From contig CAUYLG010071305.1 of assembly GCA_963573385.1 (NCBI GenBank), forward strand, positions 1-64,000: a stretch of DNA of 64,000 nt, written 5' to 3'. The position numbers were made by a program, and so were the translations under genes. The DNA is from Cacajao melanocephalus (Eukaryota > Chordata > Mammalia > Primates > Pitheciidae). The notes under the pieces were generated by a model, which did no database searches, had not been told where the DNA came from, and saw only the letters and a list, made by a program, of their open reading frames with translations. Shown here one piece after another: positions 51,741-64,000 of this stretch. The first letter of the stretch is position 1, and every line of letters begins with the position of its first letter.

Positions 51741-52073
51741 GCTGGATTCAGGAACAAGACCTAAGTATACAAAACTAGGAAGGCTGCCATAGCAGATTGG
51801 TTTTGGCTGAGTCTGTAGAGGGAGCAGCTGGTGTGAACCTCTGTAAGGACTGCAGAGAACAAAAATCAATGGACAATGGCTTCTTGTAGCAAGTCTGCGT
51901 AACAAGTTGGTCAGGAGTGCCATCTACTGGCAATATTTTTAAATTGCAGAAAAGGATTTTAGGGAAATTAATTGCTCCAAGGATCAATCTATAAAGCTAA
52001 ATAAATGACAAGATAATCTACCTCGGGTATTAAGAAGTCATAAAACAATTTCTCATTTAAAACTATAATTGGA

Positions 52074-52411
<338 letters not shown>

Positions 52412-52619
52412 TCAAACTCCAGCAAATATATTTATAAAGTCACAATAAAAGCACAAATCACAAGCATCTTGAACAACAATAGCTTGAACATATTGAAAAA
52501 AGATCTAGGAGTGAGTTTCGTTGACTATGAGAAAAATTAGTTTTAAATGTGATTTATTATAAACCCAGTTTTAGCTCATTAAATAAAAGCTATTTGAAAA
52601 GAGGTAGGGCCATATTATT

Positions 52620-52900
52620 AATTCAGGCTTTTAAAAAACAAGTATTTACTGAGCAAAGTGTTGAGATCTGTTACAGTTCCTGGAGGCATCACAAGACACA
52701 GGTCAGACCAGGTCCCGGTGCAGGTGGAGTTTCTATCCTCCTTGATAAATGTGTAAAATAAACCATCAAAGAAATAAAGTAAAAGGAAACTTTCAGATCG
52801 TGATAAGGGCTTTGAAGGAAACAAAGCAGAATGCCTGGACATACTAATTCTAAAGGCCAGAGGACTTTGTTTAGGGCAGTTGGAAAAGGCCTCTTTGGAG
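52620..52900 (-). mobile_element. L2 3' region, antisense
   Basis: 'aagtatttactgagcaaagt', 'gatcgtgataagggctttga' and 'aggaaacaaagcagaatgcc' match the reverse of the L2 3' end. Confidence 0.6.
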
Positions 52901-52904
52901 AGAG

Positions 52905-53200
52905 AATGTATCAATTAACAGTCACTCCATAACAAACCACATCAAAACTCAGTGGCTTAAAACAACAAGCATGTAGGACAGTTCTTACAGTTGGTTCTGT
53001 GAGCTGGCTGGGCCCTTCCCATCTATGCCAGCTCAGCTGGGGCTGCATGACCTGGAGTAGCCCCACTTGCGGCTCTGAGGCCCAGCCAGGATGGCTGAGG
53101 ATTCCCCAGTTCTCTCCACACATGATAGCAAAAGGGTTCCCAGCAGCAAGACTGGAGGATGGGCTCATGCATGGGAAGTCACAGACATTAATGGAGTAAT
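52905..53200 (-). mobile_element. MLT1-type LTR fragment
   Basis: 'aacaaaccacatcaaaactc', 'agtggcttaaaacaacaagc' and 'tgagctggctgggcccttcc' match antisense MLT1 sequence. Confidence 0.65.
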
Positions 53201-53679
53201 TTGTACTTTCCTTCCTTCCATTATTTAAAAAAAAAAATTAGTTAAACTACTGAACATACTGAACATAGATTTACTAATTTGATCAGTGTGTTAGTTTTCT
53301 ATTGCAGCTGAAACAAATTACCAGAAATCTACTATCTTAACACAACACAAATTTAATGGAAAGACATCTTGTGTTCATGGTCTGGAAGACTTAATATTGT
53401 AAAAATGTCAGTACTACTTAAAGCAATCTACAAATTCAAAGTCTCAACGTCTTTTGCAGAAATAGAAAAATCTAACCTAAAATTCATATGAACACTCAAG
53501 ATACACCAAATAATCAAAGTAGACAAAATAATCTTCAGAAAGAACAAAGACACTTCTCCAAGAAGATATACAAATGTCCAACAAGCACATAAAAAGATGC
53601 TCCACCTCACTAATCATTAAAGAAATGCAACTCCACAATGAGATACCACTTTACACCCATTAGAAGGCTATTATCAAAA

Positions 53680-53814
53680 GAAAGAAGAAAAAAGAAAAGA
53701 AAAAAGAGAGAGGAAGGAAGGGAGGAAGGAAGAGAGGGAGGTGGGGAGGGGGAGGGGGAGGGGGAGGGAGAGGGGGAGGGAGGAGGGTAGGGAGGGGGAG
53801 GGGAGGGAGATAAG
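53680..53814 (+). repeat. Polypurine G-rich tract
   Basis: A GAAA/GGAA run passing into (GGGAGG)n-type sequence (gggagggggagggggag), nearly pure purine. It sits between L1 sequence and the LTR. Confidence 0.95.
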
Positions 53815-54318
53815 TGAGAGTGGCAGGAGGCAGCCAAATTTCCCTAGGGGGATACGGGTGGGTCCCTGGTGAAACCCCACCTCCAAGCCGAAGACAGTTT
53901 AAAGCCTGAAAGCCGAGCTACAAGCGAAATCCTCAAATTTAGCTTGTCTTCCTGTTTGGCAGGCTTTCCTCTGATCGATCCTCACCCTTCACCTATTTTA
54001 CCTATACCTACCCTTTCCTAATTGGTTTTCTACACTGTTGTGCCTACCTTTGAGTGGTATTTTTGCTTTAACCATTTTTGCATACTCACAAACCAAGCAG
54101 AATGCACTCCCCATTCTGAGGCCATAAAGAGCCCTGGACCCAGCAGCATGGGGGACTTCTCACCATCAGGTAGGGGAACCCCCACCCCAGCATCCCGTCT
54201 TTGCTGAGAGCTTTCCTTTTGCTTAATAAATTCTACTTCACTCCGTCTCCGGTGTCTGCTTTGCCTACTTCTTCCAGGTTGTGAGACAAAAATTTGGACC
54301 TAGCTGAGGTAAAGAACA
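53815..54318 (+). mobile_element. Solo LTR of a class I-like ERV
   Basis: It starts TGAGAGTGGCAGG at 53815. It contains 'ctaattggttttctacactg', a TATA-like 'gccataaagagccc' near 54121 and the polyadenylation signal in 'gcttaataaattctacttc' near 54221-54235, followed by 'ctccgtctccggtgtctgct'. The order of promoter and polyadenylation signal fits a complete LTR. No internal sequence is attached. The family is not named with confidence. Confidence 0.75.
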
Positions 54319-54475
54319 GAAAGACTGCAACAAAGGGAAGGAAAGAAGGAGGAGAAAGGGATGGAAGGAAGGAAGGAAGGAAGGAAGGAAGGAGGGAGGG
54401 AGGGAGGGAGGAGGGGGAGGGAGGGAGGGGGAGAGGGAATGAGGGAGACGGTGGAGGGAGGGAGGGAGGGGGAGT
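54319..54475 (+). repeat. (GGAA)n/(GGGA)n polypurine tract
   Basis: 'aaggaaggaaggaaggaagg' passing into 'gggagggagggagggaggag'. It produces a spurious 177-codon proline/serine-rich minus frame (54300-54833) that is not a gene. Confidence 0.95.
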
Positions 54476-55839
54476 TGGCAAGCATGGAGAGAAATTGGAA
54501 CCTGTGCACATTGTTTGTGGGAATGTAAATGGAAAATGGTGCAACTGCTGTGGAAAATGGTATGGTGGGTTCTCCAAAACTAAAACACAGAATTACCATA
54601 CAATCTAGTAAATCTAGTTCTGAATATATACGCAAAAGAAATGAAAACAGGGACTTAGATATTTGCACACCTGTGCTCATAGTAGCATTATTCACAATAG
54701 CAAAAGGCAGAAACAACCCAAGTATCCATTGACAGGTGAATATATACACAAAATGTGGTATAAACATACAATGAAATATACCCAAGAAGAACATTCTGAC
54801 ACATGCTACAACACAGATGGACCTTGAGGACATTACACTAACTAAAATAGGCCAGGCGCAAATATGATGCTACTTATATGAGGCACCTACAGTAGCTAAA
54901 TCTGTAAAGACAGAGAGTAGAATGCTGGTTACCAGGGACTATAAAGGGGGAAAATGGGGAGTGTTTAATGGTGCAGAGTTTCAGGTGAGGAAGAAGAAAA
55001 AATTCTGGAGATGAATGGTGGTGACAGTTGCACAAAACTGTGAATGTACTTAGTGCTAAAGAACCATACACTTAAAAAAATGACAAAAATGGCAAATTTC
55101 ATTATGTATATTTAACCACAGTGAAAACACATACACATGAATTTATTATTATACAGTTTTTTAGGTTAGAAATCTGACTCAGATCTCACTGGGCTAAAAT
55201 CAAGGTTTTGGCAGCGTTGTGTGTCATTCTGGAGACTCCAGGAGGTAATCGTGGTTTTTTTTCCTGCTTCTAGAGGCTATCTGCATTCTTCGGTCCAGAG
55301 CCTCTTCCACCATCCTGAAAGCCAGCAGCGTAGCATCTCTCACATCTTTCTTTCTTCACTACATCCCTTTCTCTTGTCATAGAAGGGGAAGACTCTGATT
55401 TTAAGGACTCCAGTGTCTCCAGGCAATCACACAGATGAAAAAAAAAAGCAAAAAAACTGGTGATTGGACTAGGCCCATCCAGATGATCCAGTATAATATC
55501 CCCATCTCAAACTCCATACTCTTAATTATATCTGCAAACTCCCTTTTGCCACATAAATTAACATATTCACAGCTTCTGGAAATTAGGAAAAGGATGTCTT
55601 TGGGGTCCATTACTCTGCCTAACACTGTCAGTTTACTAAGGACACAGTGAGAAAGATGTTTGAAGGCTGCTCTTCTCAGGGATTCCACACAGTGAAGGCC
55701 AGGTCTTCTCCCCATGTAGCATGGCCTTGAGCAATTTCCTCTTTTGTACTGTGTCATTCATTCTATTCTGTTCCTTTGTAGGAACACCCTGAAGCTCTGT
55801 TTCCCATTCTTGATGGCTCTATCAAATTATGTTTAGTAA

Positions 55840-56105
55840 TTCTTTATATTCATAGAGCATTTCTTATGCCGCAGGCTAAGCACTTTGCATATGTTTACTC
55901 ATGTAGTCCTCCCAACAACCCTGGTAAGTACTATCACTATCTCTATTTTTATGTGTCAAAACCAAGGTACAGAGAAAGAGGTTAAATAAATTCCCTGGAT
56001 TTACACAGCTAGTAAATAGAAGAGCCAGAATTCAAACCCGGCCAGCCTGATTCCAAAATCTGTGTTCTTACTCACTATACCACACTGCCTCTCACTGTTA
56101 CTTCT
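55840..56105 (+). mobile_element. MIR
   Basis: A nearly complete MIR: 'atagagcatttcttatgccg', 'aagcactttgcatatgttta', 'agtcctcccaacaaccctgg', 'tacagagaaagaggttaaat', 'acacagctagtaaatagaag', 'ccagaattcaaacccggcc'. Confidence 0.88.
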
Positions 56106-57079
56106 GCTATCTTATGTAGTCAAGGTATATGAATTTCGTCTCATGACTGCAATTGTGAGAAAGCATGAAAGACACCTAAACTGACTCAACTGTGATTATG
56201 CTACGAGTTTCTTGTTCTGGATGAGAACACTGAGGTTGGATAGCAATGCATAATAAGACAGAACTTTCAATAACTTCATTTCCTACTGATCTCAGCAGCC
56301 CAGGTCACCAATTAAAGGCTTAAATCAGGAGAGTCTTGGGACAGCTTGGTTGATTGTGTCTGGGTGTGAACAGCTAAGAGTTTATGCAGTGGTGGATACA
56401 CATGCATAAGAAGAGGTCTTCCCCACTGGAAAAAAAAAAAATAGAAACCATTTTTATGTCATATAGAATTCTGGATTATAAAAGTTCATCCCTTTGGGAT
56501 ATAACTAGGCAGAATCACTGATTGCATTTGCCATTTGCTAAGTAGTTTACCTCCAAGGGATGCAATGATTCCCAAATACCCAAACATTGATATGGTTGAA
56601 TCACTGAGGAATTCGCTAAAAATACAGATAATAGGGTCTAACCTGTGATCTCATAAATCAGAATCTCCAGAGTTAGGGCTTGAGAATTTTATCTTGTTTA
56701 AGATACCCTTCATTTTTATTCTGATATAGTTGGTCCAATAAGACCCACATTTCTTAATCAACACATTAGGCATTCCAGTAAGAAAATACAATAACTTTGT
56801 GCATTAAGTTGGAAACCATGACAAAACTTTCATTTTAACGTGCTGGTTTTTCAGAATGAATGGTTTCAGGATGTTTGCCAAAGTCTCATGCTTCTGTTTT
56901 TGGAAAAAGAGCCCCAGTAAATGTTTATCCCAACCCCTTGAGTAGGCTAAGTGCCAATTAATAAATAGAGATAAAGGTGGCATGTGAAAAACCAAAACTT
57001 TACAGATAGGCACTGAGAGTCTTACTGTGTGGAGGACAAAGAAGATGTTATCCTCCTAGGTCATTATAAACAGGCTAGA
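56106..57079. other. Anonymous sequence containing a MER5A-like piece
   Basis: No gene seen. At 56595-56720 'ttgaatcactgaggaattcg' and 'ataaatcagaatctccagag' match MER5A weakly. The rest is unassigned. Confidence 0.5.
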
Positions 57080-58085
57080 TGACCCTGAACCATATAAAAA
57101 GACATTTGAATTCACTCTTAAGAGAAAAGCAAATTAAAACCGTGCCTCATTTATCAGATCGTCAAAAAGTTTTAAAAGGTGGTCAACCTATTTTGTTAGT
57201 GAAATAAGAAATAAAAACATTCACTCTGGTGTTTGCCAATCATTATAATGCTTATAGAGATGTCAAAAAACAAAATTTCAACAAACTGAGTTTAAAGATT
57301 TAATTGGCCTTTATTATAAATTTACGAATTGGGCAGCATTCCATCTATAAAATAGAGAAGTGCTCCATGGGGCATAGGAGAACAATTAATATTTGTAAGG
57401 GAGTTTGAGCAGAAACAAGGAACTTGCAAAATACAACAAAATGGATTGGTTAACTTAGGGTTACTTTCCTTGAAAGGGTTAAAACAGGGAGTACTTTTAT
57501 ATCATGCCAGCCTAGGTTTACTGTGATCTTTTTAACTGGTTACTGTAAATCTCCTGTTTTTTGAAAAAATTATCCTGATGGGGGATTTTCCTGTTTTTTA
57601 AAGTTTCAGTTTCACTACATGGCACTTGTCAAGAGTGACTCCATTTTGGTTTGTCCTATTAGGGCCTATTGCAGAAATTCAACCCAAAACAATGACCTAC
57701 CATACATTTTATTTAACAGAGGGAAATTGAGTAATATGTTTAAAAACTACATGTATGCTTCTCTTTTGATCCAGCATTTCTTCATCTAGGAATTTATTCT
57801 AAACATGTACCACTAACAGAAAAATAAATTGAACAAATTTAATCATTATAGTATTGTTTGTACTTATAAAATATTGGAAACAACCTAATTGCCCATATGT
57901 AGGAAAATGGTTAAATTAACTATAGTATGTCTACATAATGAAGTACTAAGCAGCTGTGAAGAAGAATGAGGACGATCTCTACAAACGGATGTGGAAAGTT
58001 CTCTGGGATATGCTATTAAAGTGGAAAAAGCGTAAGGAAAATGCACATATGACACTTTTGTAAAAAAAAAAGACATAAGAATATA
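57080..58085 (+). mobile_element. Old L1 (L1ME/L1M-type) split by an LTR
   Basis: 57080-57256 and 57718-58085 together read as an L1 ORF2 end: 'gcatttcttcatctaggaat', 'ttggaaacaacctaattgcc', 'gaagtactaagcagctgtga', 'gtggaaagttctctgggata', then an A run at 58063. Confidence 0.75.
57257..57717 (-). mobile_element. LTR-like insertion (family unknown)
   Basis: It begins 'tgtcaaaaaacaaaatttca' and on the minus strand has 'ataaaggccaattaaatctt' (polyadenylation-like). It interrupts the L1 above. The length and position fit a solo LTR. The right end is uncertain. Confidence 0.5.
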
Positions 58086-58539
58086 TGCATAAATCTACTT
58101 ATTTTTGCATAAAGAAATACATGAGAGCTAAAATAGATATTAATAAGATTGGTTCCCTACAAAGGAAGTGGGTGAGAACGAAAGTTAAGGGATTGGGGAT
58201 TGGGAGAGTATAACCTTTTACATAGTTTTGATTTGGGGGTGTCATGTTAATGTTTCATGTACTCAGAAGTACCTAAAATCAACAAGAATGGGAACACAAA
58301 GTAAAGTAGAATTTTAAAACACACACACATACAAATAAACAATATACTTATAAAATAAACAAATATTGCAAATGAATAGCATAATCAAACTGAAAGGAAA
58401 AAAAGAACTGACTTACCTTGCAACATAGTACTTGGACTATACTCACCAAGTCTAAAGTCAAAAAAAGAATACTAAATAAATATTAATCTCAAGTTAGTGT
58501 TATCCTCTACCCTCCAGTGATATGGATTAGGAATTATAA
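58086..58539. other. Anonymous intergenic sequence
   Basis: No gene seen. There is a short (CA)n run near 58319-58329. Confidence 0.4.
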
Positions 58540-59020
58540 AACTAATTTTTGATATTCTAAGATGGAACAGATTAATGCAGTCAGCCCTGCATTTCTGCAG
58601 GTTTTTCTTTTTCTAACCTTCACCACTTTATTATAAAGGATATTACTAAGGATACAGATGAAGAGATGCATAAATGGGGGAAGGAGCATGAAGCTTCCAT
58701 GCCCTTCCTGTGCAGACTGCCCTCCTGGCAACTCTCGAAACCTGTCCTGTTGTGTTTTTGTGGAAGTTTTATTACATAGGCATGATTGATTAAACCATTG
58801 GCCATTGGTGATCAACTCGACCTTCAGCTCTTCTCCCCTCCCTGGAGGCTGGGGGATGGGGCTGAAGGTCCCAACCCTCTAATATTGCCTTGGTCCTTCT
58901 GGTGACCAGCCCCACCCTGAAACTATCAGTCAATATTAGCATACAAAAAAGCAAGCACTTTGGAGAGTCCAAGGATTTTAGGAGTTATATATTGGGAAAA
59001 TGGGGAGGAAGACCAAATGC
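58540..59020 (-). mobile_element. Interspersed repeat of uncertain family
   Basis: The wording 'gcatgattgattaaaccatt', 'ggccattggtgatcaactcg', 'gggctgaaggtcccaaccct', 'ggtccttctggtgaccagcc' is familiar from many primate loci, so it is dispersed. I cannot name the family. Overlapping minus frames at 58534-58972 belong to it. Confidence 0.5.
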
Positions 59021-59230
59021 ACATTTCACAGCATCACATCCTCACATCTGCCAAACCTAATAGATTATTAAGCATCTAAGGATTTTGGTATGCACAGAGG
59101 TCATAGAACCAATCCACCCGGGACACTGTAAATATATTTAGCATAATATTTCTTGAAGCCAAATTCCTTGAAGGAAACCGTAAATGTAGAAAGGGAAAGA
59201 GTAGCCTGTGGTCTTCAATTGGAATTGAAG

Positions 59231-59604
59231 TGTGTTTGTCTGTTTTCTCACTGCTATAAAGAACTGCCCAAGACTGGGTAAATTAAAAAGGAAAGAGATT
59301 TACCTGATGCACAGTTCTGCAGGGCTGGGCAGGCCTCAGAAAACTTACAATCATGGTGGAGGGGGAAGGAAACACTTCCTTCTTCACATGATGACAGGAA
59401 GAAGAAGAATGAGAGCCAAGAGAAGGGGGAAGTCCCTTATAAAAATATCAGATCTCCTGAGAATTTACTATCACAAGAATTGCATGGGGGAAACAGCCCT
59501 CATGATTCAATTACCTTCCATCAGGTCCCTTCCAAGACATGTGGGGATTATCGGAGCTACAATTCAAGATGAAATTTAGGTGGGGACACAACCAAACCAT
59601 ATCA
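59231..59604 (-). mobile_element. Solo THE1/MST LTR with perfect target duplication
   Basis: Antisense MaLR LTR from 'tgtgtttgtctgttttctca' to 'ccaaaccatatca'. The 5-bp TGAAG occurs directly on both sides (59226-59230 and 59605-59609). The 115-codon frame at 59232-59579 lies within the LTR and is not a gene. Confidence 0.93.
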
Positions 59605-59609
59605 TGAAG

Positions 59610-61685
59610 GTTATCAGTATGAACTCACAGTTCTTAAGAGAGAAGGAAAAAGATACGTATATATGTATATTCTTATGTGTTTCCTAGCTCTGTCTGCCTG
59701 CAAGAAAGAATAACACAGTTAATAATAAGCACAATTACCTCCTAGATATTGTTTTCTAAATAGCATTCTGTGCTCTAAATAGATCCTAAAGGATCTAGTA
59801 ATCCCTGGAAAAATAGCTAATTTCAGGCTCAGGAGCCAACTTGAAGCTCTCCCATTGGCCAAATTCAGGATAATTTGAGCATTAATAGTATGAATATGTC
59901 ATAATAACCAATGAACTATAGAATTCTATAATTACATATAATTCTAATAATTAATTATAGAATTAATTTTCTCCAAATAAAATATGAAGCTAAAAATGTA
60001 AACTGAAATAAAGGAAATCTCTACTTAATAAAGCCAATTACTGAATGTTGAAGAAATGTTAGTTTAAAAAAAACTATTTTTTGCAACTATCATAGTAATT
60101 AATAATTTGTTTAAACTAGAATCATCAATGGCTGCTAAAACTAGGAGGTAAAATTTTAATGCCAAACAGAGTATTTGCATACTCTTAAAGTTTTTCCCCA
60201 CAAATTACTTTTAATTATAAAGAAGGAAATGGTAATTTTAAAGCAGAGAAATCTGGCAAACACCACATTAACCAAGGAATCAAATCTAAGATCACCAGTA
60301 CTGAGACAAACCAATATCATGTATCTTCTAATACTGATTCACTGAAAAAGAAATAGTATCACTTTTGTGGTGTTTTTCCAAAAAATGAAAAACCTAAATC
60401 TAATCATGTGGAAATCTCAGGGATACACAAAATCAGGAAATACTCTAAATAATTACTGGTATATCCTTCAAAATGTCAAGGTGATGCAAGACAAAGGAAA
60501 GTTGAGAAACTGATCCAGATTAAAGAAAACCACAGAAGCATGACAAATAAATGCATGGCATGACTCCAGATTGGATTCTGGACCAGGAAAAATAATTTGT
60601 CTATAAAGGGCATTATCAGGACAATTAACTAAATTTGGGTGTGACTGTGGATTAGATAATGAGGGGGTCCCACATTAGATATAAACCTATTGCTTTTGAT
60701 CATTTCATCTGGCAATATTAGATAATGTCTTTGTTACAAAATATACACATAGAAGTATTTAGGAGTAAAGGAGCATCATGTTGTAGCTTACTCCCAAATG
60801 TTCTGAAAAATATACACGTGTATATGTGTGTGTGTGTGAGAGAGAACACAAATGAGAAAGCAAATGGGGCAAAATGTTAATAATTAGTGAACCTGGATAC
60901 AGGGTATAGAGTAGTTATTCTTACTATTGTAACTTTTCTGTACTTCTGAAATTATATCGACTAAAAAATTACCAAAAAGTTGTTTAAACATGACTGAACT
61001 AAATGTTTGCTCTAATACTTCCTCAGTCTAAAATCTATATGGCTAGAATTCTGATTTTCACCTCCTTTTCCTAAAAGGAGTCAATGCAAGTGTAGCCAGA
61101 CGGTGCAAGTATAACTCTGACAAAATACACTTTGAAGATGACAGAAATCTCTCTGTTCCTATTTTCTGTTTTGTGAATTCAATGTGCTACAGATCTTGTG
61201 ATTGCAGTCTTCGGTTTTCTCACTATATAATCCTAAATAACAGCGGAGGTATAATGTCAAAACATAGCTCCTGCCTCTCTTGTAATCATCTACAGAAGAG
61301 AAACTGCTGGCACAAAGAACCATATTTGGGGAAACTGGCTTCAATTTCAACAACCATAATTTTTAAGCCTTTATGTGTTATATTTAACTCTCCTGTGCAC
61401 TGAAAATTTCAGATCTGGTATTAGACAAAATAGCTCTTTATTTCCTCTATCATCCTAACACCATAGATCAAATAGTTAAATACCAATGAAATATAAAATG
61501 TACACGTAGAAATGAACTAGAAAATTTTTAGTGCAATAACTAATGTTTTAATTTATATAAATTGACCCAGAAAAAACTCATAGCCCAGGGTAAGAGTTTT
61601 GTTTGATTTTTTAAAATTTTACGTCAAATGTTTCCACTTAGCACAATAATCTTCCTCCTCAACTCTCATGGCAGAATAATAACAA
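59610..61685. other. AT-rich intergenic sequence
   Basis: No gene or confidently named repeat. There is a palindromic AT-rich patch near 59918-59970 ('tctataattacatataattc', 'taattaattatagaattaat') and a short TG/GA microsatellite at 60815-60845. Confidence 0.5.
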
Positions 61686-61689
61686 CAAT

Positions 61690-62250
<561 letters not shown>

Positions 62251-63664
62251 TTCATGCACCAGGAAGAACTTATGCATATTATTTTCTTCTTTATCTTCCA
62301 CAGGAACCCCAGTGCTTGACTAAGAGGCGGATATTTGCAGTTGAATGTATTGAATTCTTTCCTCCTACCCGGTAAACAGGCGGCCTCTGTGTCTTAAATG
62401 CCATATTCCTATTGTGCTTTGTGTCAGATCTGATAGACCAATCCCTGCACAATCAGGTAAGCCAGAGTCAGTAAACTGCGTCTTTCCTCTGTGCCTCTAT
62501 ATCTTGATCTCTGCTGGCATTTTGCTTTATTCACTTCTTTGGGAAAAGAACAAAAGGGCAAGGCAGGATGTTGAATACCATGGAAAGCACTGGGTGGTGC
62601 CTGGAACTGAGAAGAGCTTCCTTACTACCTATTTCTTTGAATTTTAGCTTCTTCCCTTAATGATAAATAAAATGCATTCAGTATTTAAAAGCTTACTAGT
62701 GGGTTTTATGGGCAGTTTTCTTAAAATGGAGCATAAAACTCTTAGGTCACAAAATTAAACATTGAAAAAACACAGATTATGTAAAAATGATTGTAAACTT
62801 TTCAACTACATGCAAACATTAATTATATTAACAGTCATTAATAGTTACACTAACGCCCAGGTCCAAGCCAGGAATTATGTAATAATTGTTTCTACTATGA
62901 GATCATTAGAATCGAAGTGGTTACAAATTGGTAACTTGCATTTAAAGATTAAGAGTCTACCAGGTAAAACAAAACATTCTATTGGACTCCTTACTTTCCC
63001 ATCATCAAAAGCAGCAGACTAGTACAGACAGACTACTAATCACTGTTTGGGCTCATAGGTAAAACCTAAAGAATAACACGAAATAATCCTGTGTTTTTTT
63101 TTTTTTTTTTACTGTATTTAAATGACAACAAATTCTTAGGCAAACTCTACAGTTTCCATTTGTTGAAATTAGAAGAATCTGCTTGGAAATAATGTAAAAC
63201 CTGAGTTTCCAGGTGAAGAAGCACATATGAGCCAAAAAGCTAAGGGGATATTTAGAATTTGTTAAGAAATCTCTGTGGCTTTAGTGAGAGACCTTCAAGG
63301 CCTACTGCAAGGCCACTTGGGCTTTAGTGTGAGAACTTTTCTGATCTTAACAAAGAAGGTTTCTAAGGTCCTGGTGTGAGGTCCTCTGTGACTAATGTGA
63401 GACCACTAAGGCTGGCATTTTCTTGACTCATTTAAACTCGGCTTTGGACTTCAAATGTCTTGGAAAAGGGGTATAATGTTAGAAAACCAGCACTTTAGTC
63501 CCATTAAAGCCCACAACAAGAAAAGTACCATTTCAGATGGTTGAAATGATTTATATCTCCTGTAATATTTCTCAGGGAAGATCAAAGGCAAGACTTCAAG
63601 ATGAAAAGGCAGCTATATAGACAGAATACTACCAAACTCTGACAAAAAAAAAAAAAAAAAAAAA
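62251..63664. other. Anonymous sequence with degenerate GTGAG repeats
   Basis: No gene seen. 63275-63415 has four spaced 'GTGAG' units (for example 'tttagtgagagaccttcaag', 'tttagtgtgagaacttttct', 'ctggtgtgaggtcctctgtg', 'actaatgtgagaccactaag'). T and A homopolymers lie at 63095-63110 and 63643-63664. Confidence 0.45.
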
Positions 63665-64000
63665 ACTTCCATTTGAGAAATTAAAGTATATCTAAAATTG
63701 AGAGATGTTCCATGTTCGTGGATTGAAAAACTTGGTAAGATTTTCACTTTTCCTCAGCTTAATGTATACAGTTAATGCAATACCAATCAAAATCCCAGCA
63801 AGCTATTCTGCAAATATTTACACATTGATTATTCATTTGTAAGGAGAACCAAAGACCTAGAATAGCCAACGTAATACGGAAGAAGAAAAAAGTTGAAAGA
63901 TTGGAGTGACCAAAATCCAGAACACTGACAATACCAAATGCTGGTGAGGATGTGGAGCAATAAGAACTCTCCTTCGTTGCTGGTGGAAATGCAAAATGGT
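63665..64000 (+). mobile_element. L1 ORF2 fragment running off the window
   Basis: 'gatgttccatgttcgtggat', 'gcaataccaatcaaaatccc', 'agacctagaatagccaacgt', then 'tgctggtgaggatgtggagc' and 'tcgttgctggtggaaatgca' follow L1 ORF2 order, with a deletion near 63900. It continues beyond 64000. Confidence 0.88.

Larger units (their letters stand above)
53361..55139 (+). mobile_element. L1 (5'-truncated) inserted in MLT1, itself carrying an LTR
   Basis: L1 ORF2 wording before the LTR: 'cttgtgttcatggtctggaa', 'aagcaatctacaaattcaaa', 'agataccactttacacccat'. After it: 'ttggaacctgtgcacattgt', 'gcattattcacaatagcaaa', 'atgctacaacacagatggac', ending about 55139. An internal deletion is likely near 53520-53545. 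It is interrupted by purine tracts and an LTR at 53680-54475. Confidence 0.85.
53289..55632 (-). mobile_element. MLT1-type LTR split by an L1
   Basis: The two halves are 53289-53360 ('gttagttttctattgcagct' to 'cacaaatttaatgg') and 55140-55632 ('aatttattattatacagttt' to 'ggtccattactctgcctaac'). Together they form one antisense MLT1-like LTR. The shared 'aattta' at the junctions fits a target-site duplication of the inserted L1. Confidence 0.7.

Noticed and set aside
51264..51923. Frames of 100 and 110 codons on both strands
   Set aside because: They fall largely in an L2 fragment and show no family resemblance.
53610..54833. Proline/serine-rich and glycine/arginine-rich frames up to 177 codons
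   Set aside because: They are translations of polypurine simple repeats and flanking L1; no gene structure is present.
59232..59579. A 115-codon plus-strand frame
   Set aside because: It lies wholly within the antisense THE1/MST LTR.

Overview
This is vertebrate nuclear DNA from a simian primate. It is dense in Alu, L1, L2, MIR, MaLR and ERV sequence, has one CpG island and very little coding sequence. An intact bitter-taste receptor close to TAS2R42, about 16 kb from a small gene recognisable as SMIM10L1, matches the order I recall from human 12p13.2, so I place the window in the TAS2R cluster orthologous to human chr12p13. The L1 3' tail at 1-349 and the many amino-acid differences between this receptor and human TAS2R42 as I remember it suggest a New World monkey rather than an ape. 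That is an inference and I cannot confirm it here.

Layout: 1-4490 is LINE/Alu debris and AT-rich DNA. 4493-6830 is a minus-strand endogenous retrovirus remnant (broken env plus 3' LTR). 6841-8745 holds LINE and MLT1-type remnants. 9598-10278 is a badly decayed TAS2R pseudogene (called P1 here). 12490-13090 is a CpG island carrying the 68-codon SMIM10L1 gene on the plus strand. 21387-22329 is a second TAS2R pseudogene (P2). 29233-30177 is the only intact receptor gene, TAS2R42. 38955-39702 is a third TAS2R pseudogene (P4) split by an Alu. From 39.7 kb to 64 kb I see only repeats and anonymous sequence, including a nested MLT1 > L1 > ERV LTR stack at 53.3-55.6 kb.

The main biological content is a four-member TAS2R array, all on the minus strand and all single-exon. 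P1, P2 and TAS2R42 also share a roughly 110-bp upstream block that is not explained by any dispersed repeat. In TAS2R42 this block has a perfect octamer (ATTTGCAT on the gene strand) next to a CCAAT box. P1 keeps the octamer but not the CCAAT box, and P2 has lost both. P1 and P2 also carry a stop at the same codon (TAS2R42 Gly20). Octamers are POU-factor sites, and POU2F3 specifies bitter/tuft-type chemosensory cells, so this is the best candidate here for an under-described regulatory element. I see no novel multi-gene system. Repeat family names are by eye and boundaries are good to about 10-30 bp unless a target-site duplication is quoted.
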